Source of the DNA: an uncultured Lentisphaerota bacterium
GTDB lineage: Bacteria; Verrucomicrobiota; Lentisphaeria; Victivallales; UBA1829
NCBI GenBank assembly: GCA_900320095.1
Contig: ONQZ01000008.1
Coordinates: 1 to 59,940, forward strand
Reading direction: 5' to 3'
Length of the DNA stretch: 59,940 nucleotides
Positions 43,873 to 49,818 of the stretch are shown here, piece after piece. The translations under genes were made by a program, and so were the position numbers. How positions within the stretch are numbered: the first letter of the stretch is position 1; each line of letters starts with the position of its first letter. The notes beneath the pieces are model-generated. The model was not told the DNA's origin, did no database searches, and saw nothing but the letters and a program-made list of their open reading frames with translations.

Positions 43873-45672
43873 TCACTGAAGCCAGGGAGTAGACATGAAC
43901 AAATAGATCGTGAGGGGAACCGTGACAGGCATCGAGATAACCCAGACCGCATCCCGCAGGAACTCCTTCGTATGGTCGATGAGCCCTTTCTCCTCGCCCA
44001 TGGCCGCGAGGGCGTCCGGGTCGTCCACGTAGTATTCGTGCAAGTCGACGAAACTGGTTCCGAACAGACGATAGGACTTCGGGAGCGTGACATCCTTGCG
44101 CGCACCGTATTCGATCAGGATCCTCGCGGTGTCGAAATTCCGATGGTCCAACGCAACATACAGCGACGACGTGAGGCGCGCATCCTTCTCCCCGTTGTGC
44201 TTGGCATACACCCCCTCCGCGTTGGGATCGACCGGATGGTCCGGCGTGAATCCGCGTTCCAGCAGGAGCCTCGTCATGGCCTCCCCGCCCTTCATGGCGG
44301 CGGCGATGTCAAGCGGATACGTCATCCGGTTCCTGAAATAGTCCTCGGGCGCGACATACGCCCCATTGTCAAGCAGCAGCTCCACCATCTCCTTCTGGTT
44401 GGCCTGGACGGCGAGACGGAACGGTATCGCCTGCCGCCCCGACTGGAGCTTGACCGGGGCATTGACGTCCGTCCCTGCGGCGATATACTCCTTTGCCAGC
44501 TCCAGGTCGTTCCAACGGGCTGCCGCCCAGAACGGCTTCCGAAGCCCGCGCCGATCCAGCATATCCACGATCTCCTTCGGGCCGTTCAGATACGCCGTGA
44601 CCACGGCATCCGGGCTGCTGTCCGTCCGGCGGCTCTCCAGAGGATCGAAGCCTTTTTCCAGAAAGAACCGGAACGCGCCGGCATTCTTATCCTCCGCGGC
44701 ATAGGCGAGGCCTTTCTTCCATTCCTCCTCCGGCAGTTTATCGCGGAACTCCCACAGGACCGGAAGAAGGTCGTTCCGCTGCTGCCACACGATGAACGAC
44801 AGCGCCGCCTCCGAATCCGAATCCCTATGGGCCCGGACATGCATCGGATCGGCGCCCGCCTCCAGCAGAACCCGGAAGACGTCGGCTCCGGTCGGAGCGA
44901 ACACCTGTTCGCCGAAGTAATTCCTGCCCGACTCCGCCGCATAATACAGCAGGGGATGACTTCTGCCCACCGGGTCTAAGACGGAATCCCACTTGTTGAT
45001 CGCCTCGAGGTTTTCCCTGTCCTGAAGCGCCTTCTTCAGCCCCTCGGCATCGCTCAGGCGGACCAGCGCGAACAGCGACGTCGGCGCGACGCTCTGAAGC
45101 CGGTTCATGATCCCGGGATCGACCTGATTTGGCCGTGCAAGGGCATAATCCAGCACCGTCTTTCCCCGCGCGTCCTTCATGTTCAGGTTAAAGCCGTATT
45201 GCAGGAAGAGCTCGAATACCTCTTTGTTGTTCGTCTGAACTGCTTCATGGACGCACCTGAACCCGATGTCCGTCCGGACCAGATTCGCGCCGCCATTCTC
45301 CAGCATGAACTTCATGATCTGGACTTTCCGTTCGAGGAAATCTATGGTCCTGTACCGGGGATCCCGTTCCACGGCGGCAAGCAGAAGCGGATAGCGGGCC
45401 TTCGCGCCGAAGTCGACCTTCTTTCCCGCGCAAAGCTGGACCAGCTCGTTGTACTGCGCATTCATGATCATCTCTTCCATCATCGCGGCTTCCTCCGGCG
45501 TCCTCGGGAGGACCCCGCCGGACTCTTCCGTCGCGGGGGCTGCTGCGGCACTGTCTGCGGCAGGTACAGCGGTGGCATCCGGGACAGCAGCGACATCATG
45601 ATCAGCGGCGGAACGGCAGGACACGGCCCCGAAGCAGAATAAAAGTGCGATCAGGAAAAAACGGTGTTTCAT
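43873..45672 (-). CDS. Ankyrin-repeat lipoprotein
   Basis: The protein is 599 residues from the ATG at 45672, preceded by GAGGAG. A lipoprotein signal peptide with lipobox GAVSC predicts lipidation near residue 19 and export. The mature protein holds many divergent ankyrin repeats, for example GFRCVHEAVQTNNKEVFELFLQYGFNLN and PFRLAVQANQKEMVELLLDNGAYV (about residues 110-560). It ends with a hydrophobic stretch. Ankyrin arrays mediate protein-protein contacts; an exported one may act at the envelope or against a host or neighbour. It has its own promoter and lies in the toxin-antitoxin region, suggesting accessory DNA. Confidence 0.85.
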   Translation of the reverse strand: MKHRFFLIALLFCFGAVSCRSAADHDVAAVPDATAVPAADSAAAAPATEESGGVLPRTPEEAAMMEEMIMNAQYNELVQLCAGKKVDFGAKARYPLLLAAVERDPRYRTIDFLERKVQIMKFMLENGGANLVRTDIGFRCVHEAVQTNNKEVFELFLQYGFNLNMKDARGKTVLDYALARPNQVDPGIMNRLQSVAPTSLFALVRLSDAEGLKKALQDRENLEAINKWDSVLDPVGRSHPLLYYAAESGRNYFGEQVFAPTGADVFRVLLEAGADPMHVRAHRDSDSEAALSFIVWQQRNDLLPVLWEFRDKLPEEEWKKGLAYAAEDKNAGAFRFFLEKGFDPLESRRTDSSPDAVVTAYLNGPKEIVDMLDRRGLRKPFWAAARWNDLELAKEYIAAGTDVNAPVKLQSGRQAIPFRLAVQANQKEMVELLLDNGAYVAPEDYFRNRMTYPLDIAAAMKGGEAMTRLLLERGFTPDHPVDPNAEGVYAKHNGEKDARLTSSLYVALDHRNFDTARILIEYGARKDVTLPKSYRLFGTSFVDLHEYYVDDPDALAAMGEEKGLIDHTKEFLRDAVWVISMPVTVPLTIYLFMSTPWLQ

Positions 45673-45771
45673 GTTATTTCTCCTCGGACTGCGGGGGATT
45701 ATGTTCTCCGGGACAAGGCGGTCTGCCCGAGGAAAGAAATAAGCCACAGGCGAACACGTCTTTCAGCAAAC

Positions 45772-45800
45772 AATATACCACGCGGACGGCACGGAATCAA
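45772..45800 (-). promoter_or_regulatory. Promoter of the ankyrin lipoprotein gene
   Basis: On the minus strand, TTGATT (45795-45800), 17 nt, TATATT (45772-45777), about 100 nt upstream of the start codon. Confidence 0.7.
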
Positions 45801-45845
45801 GAAAGAAAAGAAGATTTCACTAAAAAAACAGAACCGCGTGGGCTG

Positions 45846-45892
45846 CCAGGGCAAGTCCTGGACGGCGGAAGTGCGCGGCTGACGCCCGCGCC
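45846..45892 (+). repeat. REP-like hairpin repeat, copy 4 (degenerate)
   Basis: A CCAGGGCAAGTCCTGG palindrome (45846-45861) is followed by a decayed GTGCGCGGCT hairpin (45871-45892). It has the same module order as copies 3 and 5. It lies between two divergent promoters. Confidence 0.45.
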
Positions 45893-45934
45893 GGATGAAC
45901 CCCACAGTTTTTTTGAAAAAAACGGGATGAAAAC

Positions 45935-45963
45935 TTGACAAACGATATTCCATGAGATATAGT
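45935..45963 (+). promoter_or_regulatory. Promoter of the HigBA-type toxin-antitoxin operon
   Basis: TTGACA (45935-45940), 17 nt, TATAGT (45958-45963). The -10 box lies downstream of the first in-frame ATG (45952), so translation must begin later, at 45991. Confidence 0.8.
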
Positions 45964-45990
45964 AAACAACAGGAAACCGTGGGAAACAAC

Positions 45991-46308
45991 ATGAAACGAC
46001 CTGAAACACCGAAGAAAAAGACCTTTTGGATGCTTGATAACGTCAAGGCGTTTATGCGTAATCAGCCCGGCGAAGTCAAACAGGAGCTGAACGGCTTGAT
46101 CTTTCAGCTTGAACGCAACGGCTTTCTGAATTACCCGAACGCGGAAAAGATTGAAGGAGAAGACCTGTTTGCCATTCGCATTATCCAAACAGGCAACGTC
46201 CGCATCTTCTACGTGTACGGAATCAAAGATTTTGTAATCGGCATTCATGGATACGTAAAGAAAACCGAACAGATACCCGCAAAGGAACTCACGCCCGTAA
46301 AATGTTAA
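45991..46308 (+). CDS. RelE/HigB-like (phage Gp49 family) toxin
   Basis: The protein is 105 residues from the ATG at 45991, chosen because the promoter -10 box overlaps the earlier ATG. The sequence pattern matches the Gp49/HigB branch of the RelE superfamily: a helical start (VKAFMRNQPGEVKQELNGLIFQLERNG), then LFAIRIIQTGNVRIFYVYG and IHGYVKKTEQIP with the Lys/Thr end typical of these ribosome-dependent mRNA interferases. It precedes an XRE-type antitoxin gene by 28 nt, the reversed toxin-first order characteristic of higBA. Confidence 0.88.
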   Translation: MKRPETPKKKTFWMLDNVKAFMRNQPGEVKQELNGLIFQLERNGFLNYPNAEKIEGEDLFAIRIIQTGNVRIFYVYGIKDFVIGIHGYVKKTEQIPAKELTPVKC

Positions 46309-46336
46309 AGAAACTCATCCAAGGAGGGTTCATAAA

Positions 46337-46711
46337 ATGAAATCAAAAGAAACCGAATACGAACACGCCGCATATCTGACAGACGAGGAAATCGAAGAAC
46401 AGCTCCGCAAGCTGGGCGAACGGATCAAGTCCGGCATCCCGGACGAGGATGAACTCGAACGCGATGCGTATTTCAACGACCCGGCCAATGCGGATGAGGT
46501 CAACGCCATGTTCGAGCGGTTCCGTCTGCGCGAAGAACTTTACAAAGCCCGCCACGAGGCCGGATTGAGCCAGGCGGAGCTTGCAAAGAGGATGGGGACG
46601 AGCCAGACCTATATCGCGGCTTTGGAGCGAGGCCGGAAGAACGTTACGTTCGATACTCTTTCCAAATTCGCAAGAGCCTGCGGAAAAAGTCTCTCCATCA
46701 AACTTGCATAA
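46337..46711 (+). CDS. HigA-like XRE-family antitoxin
   Basis: The protein is 124 residues with an AAGGAGG ribosome-binding site. An acidic N-terminal region of about 70 residues probably wraps the toxin. The C-terminal helix-turn-helix (LYKARHEAGLSQAELAKRMGTSQTYIAALERG) is a standard Cro/C1-type domain ending with LSKFARACGKSLSIKLA. It should neutralise the upstream toxin and autoregulate the operon. A hairpin repeat cluster begins a few bases after its stop codon. Confidence 0.9.
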   Translation: MKSKETEYEHAAYLTDEEIEEQLRKLGERIKSGIPDEDELERDAYFNDPANADEVNAMFERFRLREELYKARHEAGLSQAELAKRMGTSQTYIAALERGRKNVTFDTLSKFARACGKSLSIKLA

Positions 46712-46715
46712 TCCA

Positions 46716-46813
46716 CCAGGGCAAGCCCTGGACACACGAAGTGTGCCGAATAGTGCGCGGCTACGCTCGCGCACACATAGTGTTTCGGGTAGTGTCCGGC
46801 TACGCTCGGACAC
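46716..46813 (+). repeat. REP-like hairpin repeat, copy 5 (multi-module)
   Basis: CCAGGGCAAGCCCTGG (46716-46731); CACAC-GAA-GTGTG; GTGCGCG/CGCGCAC hairpin with GCTACGCT core (46753-46774); GTGTCCG/CGGACAC hairpin with the same core (46792-46813). The linker CCGAATAGTG/TCGGGTAGTG recurs in copy 3. This is the best-preserved copy in the window. Confidence 0.65.
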
Positions 46814-46835
46814 GGGGACAAGCCGTCGATCCCAC

Positions 46836-47015
46836 TTAATTCCAGTCTACCAGAATATATTTAGCCAAAAACATGATAAACGGAATCGTGAACACGAGAA
46901 TGCACAGAATAACCAAAATGATCCGAAGCGCTATCGAATATTCATCCAGGAGCGTTATGATTACCGTGATCGGGATGCTCAGCAGAAGTAAACCAACAAG
47001 AAGTCCTATATTCAT
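46836..47015 (-). CDS. Small 59-residue two-helix membrane protein
   Basis: A short frame on the minus strand, almost entirely hydrophobic: helix one at residues 3-22 (IGLLVGLLLLSIPITVIITL), a short LDEYS turn, helix two at about 29-53 (ALRIILVILCILVFTIPFIMFLA), and a KYILVDWN end. AGGTG lies ten nt before the ATG and a plausible promoter upstream. It lies between the HigBA module and the pseudopilin-peroxidase gene. It resembles small membrane peptides of unknown role and could be a toxin-like or accessory membrane protein; no family is recognised. Confidence 0.55.
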   Translation of the reverse strand: MNIGLLVGLLLLSIPITVIITLLDEYSIALRIILVILCILVFTIPFIMFLAKYILVDWN

Positions 47016-47057
47016 AAATCACCTGTCCTGATCGTCATTGCGTTTGTTTCAACCAGG

Positions 47058-47087
47058 ATAATATATCACATAAAAGAAGGTTTTCAA
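47058..47087 (-). promoter_or_regulatory. Promoter of the small membrane protein gene
   Basis: On the minus strand, TTGAAA (47082-47087) is followed at 16 or 18 nt by TATATT (47060-47065) or TATTAT (47058-47063). It shares the 13-nt string ATGTGATATATTA with the efflux-operon promoter. Confidence 0.5.
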
Positions 47088-47150
47088 GAGGACAGGAGAA
47101 AAAAAATACTCTCAAAAAAAATAAATCAATGTGTTTCGGATCGGATCAGC

Positions 47151-48176
47151 TTATCGTCTTCCTCCATGGGCGGGAACGTCCAGCAGGGTTTGGATGCAGC
47201 GTTCGAGTTCGTCCATGGTGTCGGCGGGATCAAAGGTCGCGTCCGGCCCGAAACACCTCACGACCTTGCCGTCACGGCCGACGACGTATTTCGTGAAATA
47301 CCATTTGACCGGACCGAGCGCCGAATAGATCGCGGGCCAGTCCGAACGGGATTTCGGTTTCGCCATTTGCGGGAACGTCACGCCGTATTCGGACGTGCGG
47401 AAAGCATGAATCTCTTCATCGGTGCGCGAATCATCCTGATTCGACAGGAACGGGCTGTCCGTGCGGTATGGATTCCCCGGATTCGCCCTCAAAGCCGGAA
47501 AATCAAGGATCTCGAAGCCGCGGTCGTGGTATTTCCGGTAAATCTCTTCGAGGCGGGCGTACTGCGGGGTAAAAAGATCGTCCGTGGCAGTGTTCACCAC
47601 GAGCACGACCTTCCCCCGGAGATCGGCGGTCCGGATGACCTGTCCGTCCCACGTGGTGAGCTCGAAATCGTAAAAGGATGGGGCCGTTTTTTTCGGTTCC
47701 ACTACATCCCAGTTGCCGAGATCGCCCGCCAGATTCCGGGGTTCCATTCTTTCGCCTTTTCTCCCGTCGCCTTCTTTTCCGTCGGAGCCGAGCGAGTAAA
47801 TGTCGAATTCACCATGTTTGCCTGGGAAGACGTAATGAAATTCGTTGCCCCACGGGTCACGCGGAAGCGCCGGTTTGAGGTAGGGGCCATCCCATTTTTC
47901 GGCGTGGTCGATATTCTCCAGCAGCCCCAGGAGTGAGGACGGGCATGTCCCGACATCCTTCTCATATAACCGGACCGCCTCATCAAGGATCGTAATCAAA
48001 TGATAGGTGTCGTCAAAATTGAGGTTGCGTTTGTAGCTGGCGTGGAAACTGTAAAACAGGAAAAAACCGCTTGCAAGGCAGAAAAAGAGCCAAGCCGCAA
48101 CGACAATGATTATCACGCGGTTGTCGCCGCGCTTCTTCTTTGCGGGACTTGTATCCTTGTCGGGATTATTGTTCAT
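47151..48176 (-). CDS. Membrane-anchored pseudopilin-like domain fused to a glutathione-peroxidase-like domain
   Basis: The protein is 341 residues. One membrane helix lies at about residues 21-43, without the prepilin cleavage/FTLIE motif. Residues about 57-140 match the C-terminal domain of the GspG major pseudopilin (ALPRDPWGNEFHYVFPGKHG then IYSLGSDGKEGDG, including the calcium-site Asp pattern). Residues about 165-335 match glutathione peroxidase (LTTWDGQVIRTADLRGKVVLVVNTAT, FTPQYARLEEIYRKYHDRGFEIL, EYGVTFPQMAK, VKWYFTKYVVGRDGKVV). The peroxidatic Cys/Sec is replaced by Asp199 and the FPCNQ block by FPALR, while Trp292 is kept. The periplasmic part is therefore probably not a peroxidase. 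Confidence 0.8.
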   Translation of the reverse strand: MNNNPDKDTSPAKKKRGDNRVIIIVVAAWLFFCLASGFFLFYSFHASYKRNLNFDDTYHLITILDEAVRLYEKDVGTCPSSLLGLLENIDHAEKWDGPYLKPALPRDPWGNEFHYVFPGKHGEFDIYSLGSDGKEGDGRKGERMEPRNLAGDLGNWDVVEPKKTAPSFYDFELTTWDGQVIRTADLRGKVVLVVNTATDDLFTPQYARLEEIYRKYHDRGFEILDFPALRANPGNPYRTDSPFLSNQDDSRTDEEIHAFRTSEYGVTFPQMAKPKSRSDWPAIYSALGPVKWYFTKYVVGRDGKVVRCFGPDATFDPADTMDELERCIQTLLDVPAHGGRR

Positions 48177-48219
48177 AATAAGCGGTTTTTCAGATATTGA
48201 CGATTCTCAGGAACAAGTA

Positions 48220-48248
48220 AACATATCACAAAAACGGCACAAAATCAA
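48220..48248 (-). promoter_or_regulatory. Promoter of the pseudopilin-peroxidase fusion gene
   Basis: On the minus strand, TTGATT (48243-48248), 17 nt, TATGTT (48220-48225), preceded by TGTGA as in two other promoters of the window. Confidence 0.65.
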
Positions 48249-48287
48249 GAAAAGGATGAAACATTTCACCCAAAAAGGATGCAAACT

Positions 48288-48359
48288 TCAAAAGAGCGTG
48301 GGCTGTTCGGGCTCGTCGCCCTCGTCCGGCGCGATCTTGCGCGTCTTCTTCGTGTGGCG
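48288..48359 (-). pseudogene. Displaced copy of the mutS 3' end (clamp-binding tail)
   Basis: Read on the minus strand, this stretch encodes HTKKTRKIAPDEGDEPEQPTLF and a stop, against HTKKTRKTSLENEDDEPEQPTLF at the end of intact mutS about 1.5 kb upstream. Matching begins at the His codon and ends at the stop; flanking DNA on both sides is unrelated. It has no start codon of its own. It continues in the same frame as the preceding gene after that gene's TAA stop at 48369. Confidence 0.75.
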
Positions 48360-48368
48360 CCACGCCAC

Positions 48369-49652
48369 TTATTTCTTCGTGGATTTCTTCTGCGGAAGCA
48401 TTTGCGAAAATCTTGCCGGGGCCTGTGCTCCCGGCTGACTCGCGGCGGAAGGCGCGGATTTCACCGGATTCTTCGACGACGAGGCAGATGCCGCGGGCAC
48501 GGAGGGTCTTGCGGCGGGATTCGCCGGGACTGTTCCGGGTGCGACATTTCGAACGGACGCGGGCTGCCTTGAGAAAAAGTTCACTTCCGCGCTCCTCGCG
48601 TAAACGGAAACCTTCACCGGTTCTTTTACGGGCGGTTTTACGGCATTGTTCGCCGGGGCTTTCGCCGACGCGGCGGTTTTCGCGGGGGCGGGCTTTGCGG
48701 CATTCTTCACCGCCGGGACATCGTTCGGAGCAGGCAGAATCTTAAATGTTTCCGGTTTGTCTCCGACGGACTCGACGACGGCGGTCTTCGTATCGGGATC
48801 CGCCGAAACGATTTTGTAGGTCTCCTCTCCGGTCTTTTTCGAGCCGAGTTTGAACGTGGCGCCGACGGGAAACACGGACGTGCGGGCATCAACGGCATTG
48901 AGGAACCGTACGCGCGGCATGGGAAGATAAACGGGCTGGTTGAGACGGCAGGGGATACGTTCGCTCATGCCGACGTGCCGGATATAGACGACCGGTTCTG
49001 ATAAAGAGTATCTGTTGTCAACTTCATCGACGATAAAACGCTCGCTGTTGTGCGTGAATGCGCTTCCGACACGAACGATTTCCGTTTTTTTTCTGCCGTT
49101 GCGGACCGTGCCGAACGTGACAACGCGTACACCGGGCGCCGACACACCATCGACGGAAAGAAGCTCCAGCCCGGTGATGCGCTTCAGATTGACCGAGGAG
49201 ACATAGATCCGCGTGATATACTTCGGGTGGCTGAGCGGATCGACCGGATTCGTGCCGGCCTTGTATTCCTGAAGCAAAGAGAATCCGTCGGCATCCTCGT
49301 CCGAATCGGAGGAGATGAAATCTGGCGAGACTTTGAATTCCCTTTCCCATTCATCCGGGACGCTGTTGGAATTCAGGTCGGACCTGGCGAAAAGCTCGGC
49401 GGAAGTCTCCGGGATTTTTTCCAGCACGGCCTTGATGATCTGCTCGTCCGACTGTCCGCTCCGGGCGATCTTTTCGAGTTCCTCCAGCGCCATCTTCCGG
49501 GCAAGGGAATCCTTGCTCGGGTACTTTTTCAGGATCGTGGTCTGCGCCGCATCGATAACATCCAGCAGTTCATCCGCAAACGTCGGGACGACGAGCATCA
49601 AACAAATCGCAAAACAGGGCAAAAACAAAGTCGAAAAGCATCGGGGGTTCAT
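48369..49652 (-). CDS. Secreted protein with thrombospondin-type-3/EF-hand-like calcium motif
   Basis: The protein is 427 residues. A signal peptide (LFLPCFAICLMLVVPTFA) predicts export. Residues about 90-140 contain DLNSNSVPDEWEREF and DSDEDADGFSLLQEYKAGTNPVDPLS, the calcium-binding repeat commonly found in exported proteins of Verrucomicrobia, Lentisphaerae and relatives. The middle region is beta-rich and unrecognised. The C-terminal 120 residues are Ala/Pro/Lys/Ser-rich and probably unstructured, ending STKK. It lies 166 nt after mutS with a TATAAT box near 49760 and a perfect 7-bp leader hairpin at 49729-49747. The gene is bracketed by mutS and the displaced mutS tail. Exact function unknown. 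Confidence 0.75.
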   Translation of the reverse strand: MNPRCFSTLFLPCFAICLMLVVPTFADELLDVIDAAQTTILKKYPSKDSLARKMALEELEKIARSGQSDEQIIKAVLEKIPETSAELFARSDLNSNSVPDEWEREFKVSPDFISSDSDEDADGFSLLQEYKAGTNPVDPLSHPKYITRIYVSSVNLKRITGLELLSVDGVSAPGVRVVTFGTVRNGRKKTEIVRVGSAFTHNSERFIVDEVDNRYSLSEPVVYIRHVGMSERIPCRLNQPVYLPMPRVRFLNAVDARTSVFPVGATFKLGSKKTGEETYKIVSADPDTKTAVVESVGDKPETFKILPAPNDVPAVKNAAKPAPAKTAASAKAPANNAVKPPVKEPVKVSVYARSAEVNFFSRQPASVRNVAPGTVPANPAARPSVPAASASSSKNPVKSAPSAASQPGAQAPARFSQMLPQKKSTKK

Positions 49653-49818
49653 GTCGTTTCTCCTCTCATTGTGTTTCCGGGTTCTCCGGTTCGGGGGCGA
49701 AGTGCGGACGGAAGAACGGCGGAAACATTGCCGGATCGTCTCCGGCAGAACATATTATACCGCAAAAACGTGAAAATGAGAAGAGGGAAAAACGATTTTT
49801 TCAGAAAAAAGTCGGAAA

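Noticed and set aside
45952..45990. Longer N-terminus for the HigB-like toxin from the ATG at 45952
   Set aside because: The -10 promoter box (45958-45963) lies inside that extension, so it would not be transcribed from this promoter.
47151..48176. Selenocysteine glutathione peroxidase
   Set aside because: The codon at the catalytic position is GAC (Asp) and no TGA occurs in frame there.
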